Part shown: piece after piece, positions 1 to 11,500 of the stretch | Layout: each line of letters opens with the position of its first letter | How positions within the stretch are numbered: the stretch's first letter is position 1 | Source: Durusdinium trenchii | Lineage: Eukaryota; Sar; Dinophyceae; Suessiales; Symbiodiniaceae | NCBI GenBank assembly: GCA_963970005.1 | Contig: CAXAMN010022851.1 | Location: 879,605 to 943,604 of the forward strand | Length of the DNA stretch: 64,000 nt | Direction of reading: 5' to 3' | Program-made: the position numbers and the translations under genes | Notes under the pieces: model-generated | Told to the model about the DNA's origin: nothing | What the model saw: the letters and a program-made list of their open reading frames with translations, nothing else | Database searches by the model: none

Positions 1-1820
1 GGAGCCTCAAAACCACCACCGAATCCAAATACATCTTCTTCTTCTTCGCCCATAGGGTCTGGCGCTGCCACAGGGGCAATGTCGATGGCATCGGTCTCCA
101 TGTTGTTGTTCTCTTCACCTTCAACGTCAATGACACCAAAGGCTGTTCGTGCACGCTTTGTCGCTGGTGAGATGATTTCTTCCTTCAAAGCAATTGGCGA
201 AGGACGAGGAGATGCAGGAGCCTCTGGCTCAACAGGAGCTGCTTCCCTTCTCCATTGGTCATGCTTCTCAGCTCTTTCCATATATGCTTTTTCCTCTGGC
301 GTTGCCAACAGCTTTGCAACAAGGGCAGCCTCTTCGTCCAGCTGACTGTCGTAGTTGGCATACTTCTGATGCACTCCCTGCTTGTAAGAGCCATACGAAG
401 ATTTGTTTTTGTCGCAGAGCCAATCCTCTGTGATCCCATCACCAGAGAAGCGGTAAATAGTCTCTGACTCATTTTGGCTTGGCAAACGCAAGTACACCGC
501 CCTGCGACCAGCAATGATGACAGCAGCACGCTTCAAAATAGCCATCATGTGAGGATGCTTGGCATACTGGATGGCGACAGCAAACATGCCCTGGAACTGC
601 TCCCAGGTGATGGTATCACCCAAAGAAAGATCTGGCTCTTTGGTTTCATCCCATTCGTTGTTCAGGATCACCCGGCATTGGTTGCGTACAAATTTGGCAG
701 GCTTGTAGCGGGCATCTACTAAGCAAGTCTCACCAACGTCTAAGAAAGACTTGATGTCTTCAAAGTTGATAGCACTGAGGTTTGGGTCATCCAGCAAGAC
801 AGGCACATTGACCTCACCCGGCCGCTCGCGAAACCCGTCAATTTGCTTTGATCGCCGCCAGCCAGCCATGCCAGAAAGACCACGAACAGAAATAAGATGA
901 CGAGCTACTGCCAAGGTCATAATTTGTGCAGTTGGAGTTTTGCCAATGCCGGCTCGCCCAAGGACCATCAAGCCAAAGTTGGGAAGATAAGGAAGCACCA
1001 GGGGCACCACAGATTTCAGAAACTTGGGGTTCAGGTCAAAGAGCAGCAAAGGAAAGAACCATTCCGGTTCAGACTGGCAGTTGCCAGATGACCGGTTTGC
1101 GCATGCTTTCTGGACTACTGCAGATGGCCAACCGTAGAGCGGCGATGCCTCATCACGAATGTTCAGCAATACCCAAAGATATTGCTCATTGTGAGCGTTG
1201 GCCAGAGGAGCATGTTCATTGATGTAGGCTATTCCACAGCGAAGCTCTTCTTCATCTGGATTCCAAGTCTTGTTGTCTCCATCCTTGGAAGTATGCCGTT
1301 GAATCTGTGGCTTGTCCACTACTTCTTGTGTTAGCCACTGGTCTCCTGGAATCTTGCTCAACATCTTCATGAAGCCCTTCTTGACGACATCAGAATTAGA
1401 GCAAATCTTGTAGTCGATGGTGAGGACGTTATTGTTGCAAAGAGTTTTGGCCAAGCCCATTGGAATTGACACCGTAGAGTGGTAGAACTTGAGGACTGTC
1501 CAGGAAGCATGAGCAGATTTTTCCAAAACTAATTGAAGTACACAAGAGTCACCAAGAGCATCACGTGGACGGACAGATGCAGGTAGATGAGCATATTTTG
1601 GTGATGCCTCACTCATCACTGAACGAATAGCAGCCACATCCACATCAGACACATTGCGGATGACCTGAAAGAACTCCTTGAAGGACTTTTTGGATTTGGG
1701 CTCCACTTTGATCAGAGGTAGTTGATCAATGGACACTGTGCCATCCGAAACTTTTGTGTGCTTGTGTGTTTGCATGTACTTCATATATGCGTTGTTACCT
1801 TCCATCATGGCAGCTTCCAT
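1..1820 (-). CDS. Intronless P-loop NTPase with superfamily 3 helicase motifs, 3' end outside the window
   Basis: One frame is open from an in-frame TAA at 1911-1913 to the left edge. The first ATG is at 1820, giving 606 codons without a stop. Motifs in order: Walker A GRAGIGKT (residues 288-295), a Walker B-like VPVLLDD ending at D344-D345, a basic stretch DARYKPAKFVRNQ (about 370-382) where SF3 helicases carry motif B', and RVILNNE (383-389) where they carry the motif C asparagine. The 49- and 43-residue spacing suits the compact SF3 fold used by Rep-type and 2C-type replication NTPases. The C-terminal third is acidic and low in complexity (EEEE, NNN, Gly-Phe repeats). I see no HUH endonuclease motif upstream, so this is not a standard Rep protein. 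Codons end in A/T more often than in the neighbouring spliced genes, and there are no introns, which suggests a mobile or virus-derived origin. Family membership is inference; the ORF and motifs are directly visible. Confidence 0.75.
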   Translation of the reverse strand, partial: MEAAMMEGNNAYMKYMQTHKHTKVSDGTVSIDQLPLIKVEPKSKKSFKEFFQVIRNVSDVDVAAIRSVMSEASPKYAHLPASVRPRDALGDSCVLQLVLEKSAHASWTVLKFYHSTVSIPMGLAKTLCNNNVLTIDYKICSNSDVVKKGFMKMLSKIPGDQWLTQEVVDKPQIQRHTSKDGDNKTWNPDEEELRCGIAYINEHAPLANAHNEQYLWVLLNIRDEASPLYGWPSAVVQKACANRSSGNCQSEPEWFFPLLLFDLNPKFLKSVVPLVLPYLPNFGLMVLGRAGIGKTPTAQIMTLAVARHLISVRGLSGMAGWRRSKQIDGFRERPGEVNVPVLLDDPNLSAINFEDIKSFLDVGETCLVDARYKPAKFVRNQCRVILNNEWDETKEPDLSLGDTITWEQFQGMFAVAIQYAKHPHMMAILKRAAVIIAGRRAVYLRLPSQNESETIYRFSGDGITEDWLCDKNKSSYGSYKQGVHQKYANYDSQLDEEAALVAKLLATPEEKAYMERAEKHDQWRREAAPVEPEAPASPRPSPIALKEEIISPATKRARTAFGVIDVEGEENNNMETDAIDIAPVAAPDPMGEEEEDVFGFGGGFEA

Positions 1821-1889
1821 GGCACAAGATTGGAGGTAAGAAGCAGTTGCTGACAAACTAGTTCGAGCAAATATACTGAAGAAACCAAT

Positions 1890-1918
1890 GTTTATAAACA
1901 ACCATTTTGTTTATAAAC
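1890..1918. promoter_or_regulatory. Two identical GTTTATAAAC palindromes upstream of the helicase-like gene
   Basis: The 10-base palindrome GTTTATAAAC occurs at 1890-1899 and again at 1909-1918, 19 bases apart (about two helical turns). The pair lies 70-98 bases upstream of the ATG at 1820 of the minus-strand gene. Dinoflagellate promoters usually lack a TATA box, so a TATA-like duplicated site would be unusual for a host gene. Promoter function is inference from position only. Confidence 0.3.
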
Positions 1919-1987
1919 AACTCCTTTCTTCAGCTGGGGGAGGGGGGGGCTGAGAGCTCTTAAGCCTCCAAGGGGGAGGGGGGGGGG

Positions 1988-2387
1988 NNNNNNNNNNNNN
2001 NNNNNNNNNNNNNNNNNNNNNNNNNNNNNNNNNNNNNNNNNNNNNNNNNNNNNNNNNNNNNNNNNNNNNNNNNNNNNNNNNNNNNNNNNNNNNNNNNNNN
2101 NNNNNNNNNNNNNNNNNNNNNNNNNNNNNNNNNNNNNNNNNNNNNNNNNNNNNNNNNNNNNNNNNNNNNNNNNNNNNNNNNNNNNNNNNNNNNNNNNNNN
2201 NNNNNNNNNNNNNNNNNNNNNNNNNNNNNNNNNNNNNNNNNNNNNNNNNNNNNNNNNNNNNNNNNNNNNNNNNNNNNNNNNNNNNNNNNNNNNNNNNNNN
2301 NNNNNNNNNNNNNNNNNNNNNNNNNNNNNNNNNNNNNNNNNNNNNNNNNNNNNNNNNNNNNNNNNNNNNNNNNNNNNNNNNNNNNNN
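1988..2387. other. Assembly gap, 400 N
   Basis: Exactly 400 N, flanked on the left by a G-rich run and on the right by a TG/TATG microsatellite, so repeat content probably broke the assembly. The 5' end of gene A and the space between the two divergent genes may be hidden here. Confidence 0.98.
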
Positions 2388-2470
2388 TGTGTGTGTGTTG
2401 TGTGTATGTATGTATGCATGCATGCATGTATGTATGTATGTATGTATGTATGTATGTGTGTATATATTCA
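2388..2470. repeat. TG / TATG microsatellite
   Basis: TGTGTG passes into repeated TATG with some CATG units, then an AT-rich end. Short ORFs through it (Met-Tyr-Val-Cys repeats) are artefacts of the repeat. Confidence 0.9.
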
Positions 2471-2540
2471 CATATTTTATATATGCAACCAAAGAGGCCA
2501 TCAAGAGGTTTGGACTTGCTTTGTTTTTTCATGTCCACAG

Positions 2541-5500
2541 TTCCCTTGAGGTGGGAGACACTGGTTCACCGTGGTCAAGGCATGTCAAGGCTGTGAGTGC
2601 CAGTGCATGGATTACTTAAGCAGCACTGTTTCAACACATGAACTGGCAAGTCTTTCGGCGTCTGTGCTGAGGGTCAAAGTGAGGCCTTGAGCATGGGGAA
2701 TGTGTTGGTTTCATTGATTTGTACTTAGTGACTTTGTGACTAGCTGACATGAATTTGGAATCAATACAATGGGTTTGTCCAGGAAAATTATTTAGGACTT
2801 TAAGCAACTGGATGAGTTTTTGAGCGTGTTCCTGTTGTCACAACGGTCTAACGACTCATGGATTGACCCAAATTCAAACACCTTTACGGAGTTCTGCTCA
2901 TGCCTTCGCAGGCTCCTATAGTCAGTGCAGTGCCATTTTTAGGATTGAGCTTGTTTTGGTTTCGTCTAGCCAGTGGTAACTGCATCCAAGCAGCCATGGG
3001 GATATGGAGAAACTGCCGGGCCAACCTCTATGTAGTAGTTCCCTTTGGCCACATCCACATCGAGGGGCAGGTCCGGCCCAGCCAACAGAGCGGTTGGTTG
3101 GGCCCTGGAGTCTTCAGGAGCTACGTTGGTTGGCCACACAGCTGGAGAAGCTGAGTCAGCAGCAGTCAGCCGGCCCTGCCTGGTTAACTGAGCACCATAC
3201 CTGGCACCAGGCGGGCACGGAAAGTGCTACAGTCCAACTACACTGACTGGTGGTTGGGAAGGAGCAATTTGGAGCATATCCACATTTCCGTTGAAACAAG
3301 GAGCCAAGGAGGTAGAGGGGAGTTTCCTTGCGACTTGCTAGCATATGTTTTCTAGAACATCCGCTCGGACGGTTGAGGGGCTGCGGCATTGGATGGTTTG
3401 CTGGGAGAAGTTCGTTGCACCCTCCAGCCTCCGGTCCACACCCCACACTCCCAAACACCTTGCTATACTCTTTGCTGGGGGTTTGCATCCAAGAAGCCCT
3501 CGGCAGGAGCAGCTGGCGTTGCTGCGCACCCGCATGGAACGCGGTGAGGTGCCAGCGCTGCCGGCAGAGCCTTGGTGACTTGTTGCCTTTAGTGATCGGT
3601 GGCGGATCCTTCCCGCAGCAACCTGCTCTCCTTTAGAGATCTTTAGAGATTAAGGTGGTATCAGTCTTTGTCCTGACTTTTGCTGTAGACAAGCAGCTAT
3701 GCTGGATTTGAATTGGCGCATGGTGATCCAATGGTTTTGGGGTCTCAGTTTCGGTCCACGGACAAAATCACGCTCCACCTGACATAATATGTCGTTCCTC
3801 ACCCGCTTTGGACTCGACTTGTTCATGTGGACACGGCTGATGACCGTGGCCATCCCCAAATCTTGATGGACCTTTTTGGAATCTGGATCATTTGGAGGAA
3901 CCCCTTCTCACAGCCGACCCAACACCCTGCGCTGCTCCAAGGAGCTCAAAGAGGGCCTGGAGTTTTACCTCTCTCAGCCGCTTGGCCCGTCGGACTCGTT
4001 GGCAAAATGCGCTTCGGCATTCCGAAAGGGCACACATGAGGATGGATCTTGCACCAAGTGAGAGGGCCCCGAATTTTCAGATCCAGCATTGGAATATGGC
4101 TATAATATAGTGCTATATACAGCAATCCCTGCAGAAGATTGCAGAAGCAGAAGGATTTGTGCTTTGAGCATTCTTTGGGTGTTCCTTCCTCGTGTGGCGT
4201 TTGGTTCCTCAGCTATGCCGAAGGTTCGAAGATGGGCAGAGCGTCTCAGAAGAGGAGTTCTACATTGAATCTTGGATGGAACTGGCCTGGGAGCAGGTTC
4301 ACGCATGCAAAGTATGGCCCATCCAAGTGAAGGAGGGGATCTCCAACGTGGTTTCAATGGGTTTCATAATGCTTGTCATTTGCTTATCAGTTGCTAGTAG
4401 TTTCTCCAGGAGGGAGGGGTCGTTTGTTTAGACACGCACAGGCACACACACACACTTGGTGGTTTGGGTGGTCTTGTGTTCTCTTTTTGTTGGTGTATGC
4501 GGGTCCATATTTCAATGTATCATCTCACATATCATCTATGGCGGCTTGACCCTCCTTTCGGAGTTCAGACCCGACAGATGAGCCCTTATTACACTTGTTG
4601 ACGGGATTTCTGGATGACCACAACTCAGGACCGCCAAGGTCGAACTACCTTCGGATGGGAGCCTTTTCAGGTCATAATATATATATATATATATGCAGGT
4701 AGCTAATTGTAGCCATGTGTAGGCTTCTTTGCTTAGTGATTTGAGGTCACATCTTTGGGGTACCGGGTAGTGGAGCCAATCAGCTTTGCTTCATAACTCG
4801 GGACACCCAAAACCATCCCTGCAGGAACTGTGCAATTTGGGATCCAGGCACTCCCGGTATTTGGGTCCAGTGGGGACGTGACACTTTATTCAGGTCCCGA
4901 TGAAGCTCAATCATCGATCCATTGCCTCTTGTGAAGCTTGGCACATCTTGGCACATCCAAACTGTGCATGTAAAGTTCTCTTCATAAATCCATCACACTT
5001 GAGCCCTATACTCCTTATCAGCCGGTATCCCCTCCAGCGATTTCTGACCACCTTCGCCCGGACCCAGCGTGGCCCAGGACCCAGAGCTTTACACTGAGCT
5101 TTTAGCCCCCGCGCCGGAAGAAGTTCCAGTGCCCTACGAGCGGCCAAGAGCCACCGAAGAGGAGCTTGAAACGGTGCAGCGGCTGTGACTTGGCCAAACG
5201 CAGCATCGTGCGATGCTTCGAGCTTCTTTGGACCAAACATCCCGGAGCGTTGGAAAGAGTCCAATTTCAGCCATCCGGTGGGTGATGGGCTTGGTGTCTC
5301 ACACCCGACATGTACTGGCTGTAGATCTACCAACGAATGGTTCGTATATAAACGGTTTTGAGATGCACACCATGCTTTTGAGAGCATGGCGGCCTGAGAA
5401 CTCATGTGTGGACTGATATATGTATAAATATGTAGTTCTTTTTCGATGTTCCAGATAGTGGGAGGCTTCCGTGTCCTTGTGGCGAGGTTCGGCTACTTAA

Positions 5501-8500
5501 TGGCTAATGTTTTGCAACTCGTGTCCTCCCAGGAAGTGCAGTGTGTCATTTTGCTTGGAGAGTACCTGGGACATCCAGGGACAGTTTGTTTGGATATGTC
5601 AGCAACTGGTCACGCTTTCCAGCGTATCAATGTGTTGGTTGGGATGTTTGGGGAACAAGCCGCAAATCTTTGAACACATGATGGGCTAGAACTTGATCCA
5701 TTGTTTTTTGATGAGGCTTATTTGATCATTCTTCAAGCAGCTTAGAATGAGCGTTGCCCCTTGTTTGTCGTGAGCACAAGCCAACTAACCTCGTCCTGCT
5801 TTGAACAACTTCACAGCAGCCGACTGACAGGCAGCGACCCAAACCATCAGCTCCATTGAGTTCATCCCAATGTTTGTAGAGAATGCAATACGACACATAC
5901 AATACCTCGACTGTTTCCATACCGTTTGCATTGCTGGGGTAATTAAGGAAAGATTGGAGCGACACCACGCCGCAGGGTTTGGCAAAGGCGCTTGGAAAGC
6001 GCTGGTTCGACTCAGCAGTTTGATAGTAGTGATTGTGGATCCTGCAAGCATCCCAGTGTCTCAACAGCAGCATGTGTGGTTCTGGTGCTTCATAGCGGCA
6101 AGCGTCATGGAGAGAGGCCAAGCAAGAAATGTTCAGTTCACTCTGAAATGGGAGGTGTTGATTGTTCTGAAGAGGGAGGCAAGAGAACAAATGTGTTGCT
6201 TGTGTGGCCCTGTGTGTTATTGCAAAGCTGCAGTCTTGGTGCTCCAGGCATATATATATATATATACGTATCTATGCATACTTATATATTTATAGGATTG
6301 CATACGTAGCTGCAATATTCCATGGCGGACCCTGCTTAGTTTCGCCACAGATTTCCACAGTTTGCCAGCCTTCTTCGGCCGTGTTGCTCAGTTTCCAGGT
6401 GAAGAAGCTGCTGGAGGCGAATGCCACGTCAGCCGAGGTTCAGGAGCTATGCCCATAGAGATTTGATGGTCAAACAGGTCGATGGTCAACAGCTTGATGG
6501 AGGTAAGAAAGCTGGTGGAAGAAAAGTTAGTTATCATCCACTTCAGCCCCTTTTGTACCTGGCAGGAAAAATGGATCGTAAGTCGTAAGCATATGGACAC
6601 AATCCCTGCAAGAAGCCGTGCGAAGAGAAGCCGTACGAACGATTTGGAGCATTGATTCATGCCCAAAGATGCTGGTCACGGAGAAACACACCAGTATAAG
6701 AAAGATAATTAATCACCCTTCAAGTAGGATCAGCTTCCCACACTCCCCTACCCTTACCATCTTAGAGGACTAGATTCAGGCACAACACATGCAGAGAACC
6801 CCGGGTGGAGGTTTCACCTCACTGTGCTCGATGAAAACCTCAAACAGTTGTTGCTCGTTGTGCTTGTGGAGCTTCACCACCGGCTCTCTCGTTCTGCAGG
6901 AGGCCGGCATCACTCGCTTGGGCGGCTTGCTGGCCGAGGCCAAAGGCACTGGTAGCGCTCTCCCCAGCAGCTGTGGCTTGACACCCAGTGCCATGTGCCC
7001 AGTGGTCATGGAGGCGGTGTGCTTGGGTGCGGGACTGGGACTCCTTGGTGTTCGCTTCGGTTGACACAGGAATCCTGCTGACCGGTCGGCTGACCCGTCA
7101 ACCGAAGAGTGCTCAACCGGTTTTATGAGGGCGACTGGTCACCGGTCACCATCGATCTAGCGTTGGACCGAATGCACCTGTGCGTTTTGGTGCACCCGGT
7201 GAAAAGGGATCCAAGGATCTCGTCGTTCTGACCACCTGCAGTTTGCGTTCGCCCCGCCAGCCCAGCGGTCACCATGTCGACAGGCCATGAGCCGCTTTCT
7301 ACGCGATGCAAAGGTCCAGCGTGTGGGATGCAGCGTTTTGCGAGGCGTCTTCGGGTAAATACGGGGTGAGTGAATTTTGAGAGAGGTATGAGGTATGCTA
7401 CGATTTTGTGTCATCCTTTGGTGGCACATGGGTTGGAGAGCTCAACCGGCGTCCTGTGGGAATCTGAAGCTCGAGGGGCCCAGTTTCAGGTGGCCGACTA
7501 AGACGCATTGAGGGTTATAAGTTATAGAGCGTTAAAAAGGCAGAGAATGCAGATCCTTTCCTATAGGGTTCGGAATTCAAGATTGCAGAATGCTACTCTT
7601 CGGCCAGCGCACCCAACTTCATCAAGCTATCCTTGGAAGAGGCATGCAGAACATGATTTACCAGGAAATTGCTTGAAGATATGTTTCAGGAGAGAACTAA
7701 GTCTTTTAATAATAAACCAACACAGCGATCAAATCTAATCATCCTGAAAAGGTTCCAGAACCCACCTGTGCGCTTTTCTTGGCATAGCATGTCCTGATAG
7801 GAAAAGCACCATTCGGACAGTCATGCAAGGTCATTGTGTTTTCTATTGGTCTTTTAGAGATGGCTGGTGGATCAACGATGATGCACGTGTGTTGTGTATG
7901 TGGTGGGTCAGGGTCCAGGATTCTGCAACTCCAGTGGGAACTTCCCCACCAGCCATGCTCATCACACCCACCTCACGGTGCCATGGCTGATGGGAAGCCA
8001 TTAGATCGCCTGGCGAAGAGCAGCTGCGAGGTGCCAGCGCCCCCAGAGGCGAAGAAAAAGAAGAAATCCAAAGGCCCGGAGGTCAAACATGGCAAATTTG
8101 GAGATGTTCAACTTGTCTCAGTTCCATGGAGTTTGTAACTTCCAGGGTGTCTCATGCTTCTGCGAATGTTATTTGAGGCAAGAAGGGCTTCAATGAGGAG
8201 GAGGATCTGGAACGACAGAAGCATGATTTGGGGCCGCTTGGATTGGGCAACGAGATTGCTGGCAAACGTGGCAGATGCATGTCACGAAAGGTAGCCCTTT
8301 AGGGGATACCTTGAGTTTGTCTTGCGAAGCAAGTGTTGGGACGTCCGGGTCTAATGATTGATCATTCAATTCAACCCCCCCCCTCGAATTGGTTTCTCAA
8401 TACAGACCCCCCCCGCCCCGTTGGAATTGATTTTTCAGTACAGCTCCCCCCCCCTCTAAAGTCAATTCTCTCCTGGAGAACGTCTTCGTGAGCCTCTCAT

Positions 8501-11500
8501 GATTTCAGGATAGTTGAAACCCTCTTGAACATTCAGAAAGAGTGCATATGAAATTCTAATCACGAAAGGTGTTCCCCCAGGGGATACATACCTAGAGTTT
8601 GTTTTGTGAAGCACGTCAATTCTCTCCTGGGGAGCGTCTTCGTGAGCCTCTTATGGCTTCAGGATAGTTCAAATCCTATGATGCTCCGATTCAATGCTCA
8701 CCGATGATCTGAGCCATGGGGCAAGTTTGTTTTCCTAAGAATCTTTTTGAACATTTATATAGAGTGCATATGAACATATATTTACGAAAGGTCGCCTCCG
8801 AGGGGATAAATCACCATGTCGAACATTGCATTTTTGTTCCTGCCTCTCGTGTTCTCTTCTCTTCCCGCTGTCCTACCTTTCGTGTCTCCCTCTCAAGTCA
8901 TTCTAATATGTGGTCGAACTTGCAGGTTCTACTGCAGGCTTTGAGGTTCTGGTGGGCTGAAAGACCCAGTGTCAGTTGATGGACCTGAGATTGAACAGTA
9001 GCGAACAGTTGACGTTTCCTTTACCAGTGGGCCGAACCAGGCTTTTGTTCAACAACCCGGCCGATCGCGCCAAAGTGCGGAAGAAACGGGCCTCGGAGAT
9101 CACTCAAGACTTGCAGCTGGAGCCAGAGCCTCGGACGGAAGGCGCAATGGATGCGGCGCGGTTGGGAGGGGGCCTACCCACAGCGTGAACGAGTTCTCCA
9201 TCGGTCCGATATGAAGCCTGAGCAGACATGGGGCCACACCGTCATGCTTTAGTTGGATTGATCATGTGCCATTGGAAGCCGCTGCAGCATATGCAGCTGA
9301 TCGTTTTTCAGGCCAATGGATTGGCTTTTCTTACTTGTTTTGTGAAAGTAAGTTGTAGTTACTCATCCCAGAGATGGAAGGCTGTTTCACAAAAGTTTTT
9401 CTTGGGAAGCGGGCCTGCAAGTTCAACCTTCAACAACTCAAGCGGGCACGCTGAAGTTGTCAGAGCCGAATTCAGGATTGAATTGAGGGCTTTAAGAGCG
9501 GAAGTCGTTTTTCCCCACTTGTCAGGTGAGGGTTGTTAGACTTTACGTCAGCCCCATCTCCGCCTCCTCGTCCTCCTCCGCCGGACCTCAACCACGACCA
9601 TCCACGCCCAGTGTTCCCTGCCGGACCTCAACACACAATTACAAACAGTGAACAGCAAACACACAACCAGACAATCACAAACACATAACGACAAACAACA
9701 CAATCACCAACCCACAACCACAAACACAATCACAAACACACAACTACAAACACGACTACAAAGAGACAATCACAAACACATAGCGACAAACACAACTACA
9801 AAGAGACAAACACATAACGACAAACACAACCACAAACACAACCACAAACACACAACCACAAACACACAACCACAAACACACAACCAGAGACAACAACGTA
9901 AACACAACAACCACAAACACACACAACAACAAACACAACCACAACCACAACCACAGACACACAACCACAGACACACAACCACAAACACACAAACGCAACA
10001 ACAAACACACAACCACAAAAACAACAAACACACAACCACAACCACAACCACAAATACAAACACACAATCACAACTTCTACCAGTACCACAAACACAATCA
10101 CAAACACACAGCCACAAACACATAACGACAAACACAACCACAGACACACAACCACAAACACACACCCACAAACACAACCACAAACACAATGACAAACACA
10201 ACCACAACCACAACACAGCACACAACCACAACCACAACACACAACCACAGCACACAACCCGAGGACCCACAAGCAAAATCGAGAACTACAATACTCACGA
10301 CCATGGCAACATGCTCCTCACTATAGCATCAAGACAAATGATTGAAATGTCATGGTGGGGATCACTCGAAGTAAAGTAATTTCATGTTCCATATTTTCCT
10401 CTGACAGGAGCGGTTATTGGTATCATGCCTTGTGTTCACAGCCGTCATCATCTTAGGGCAGTGTCCAGGACAAACATATCTCGGTTGATGGGTCCTGATT
10501 TTGCTTTTTTTGACATACCAAAAGTCAGAATACATAGAAAAGAAGGTACAGGCCTGAAGTTTTGACGTGCAACCCAATTCCACAACAAGGGATCTTACAG
10601 GGTTCCGCGCGCTGTCGCAAAACGACAACTGTTCCGAAATCACAGTTGGCAGATGAATATGGCATAGTTTTCCGGTGGTCATTTTGACAGGTCCATCTCA
10701 ATCAGAGAATCGTTTTTCAGACCCCGTTTGGCGGTTGCTGTATTGGTTGGATGGGTATTGTGGCAACTGTTGGTGCATATATACGACGGTACCCATCCAC
10801 AGATAGGCAAGAAACCTGCCAGTCACCACCTATGCAAAGGTTATGTGTTTGTTTTTCGAAAGCTCCTTGTGGTATCCCTTTTACAAGGGTTTTTCATCTG
10901 ACAGCCTACTGAATTGATAGTGAATATCTGCCAAGTAAATTCTAAACGGTAAACAATAAACTAGGCAAACACAGGAAAATGTCAAACAATAATAGTCAAC
11001 AACTAGTTACTAACTATATATATATATATAGATACTAACTAGTTACTATGCCTCTTTTGTTATATACCCCCCTTTGTGTTGTGACCGGTCTTTGGTACCG
11101 GTCTTCTTCGCCTGAGGAAGTCCAGGAGATCTTGGAGACCTTGAGGCGAGGTTCGGCTCGCCGAAGAGGTTCCCATGTGTTTCTAGGTACGCTTCAGTGG
11201 GTGCCAACGGTCTGAATGGTCATTGGTTTCTCTTTCGAGCTGTGCTACTATAAATTATATAATGATTTCGCAATACAGTAATTCTACCTCGTCTGGATGA
11301 TCTAGTCCATGCCAAACAGAGAAGAAGAAGTTTATACTAGGTCACGCATGCTGGATCACTGTTGAATCCCTGCACCCTCACACCGACACTCCGGTTCACC
11401 AACTCGCAGGTCTGATCCCGCCTGGCGCGAGGAGGGTGAGGCAGAGGGACAAGCTGGACACCTGCAACTGCAGGAGGCGGTGAAGTTACTTGGCTCACAA

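Noticed and set aside
9648..10379. 243-codon Thr/Asn/His-rich ORF and overlapping Val/Cys-rich ORFs on the - strand
   Set aside because: They are translations of the A/C repeat in every frame, with no independent coding signal.
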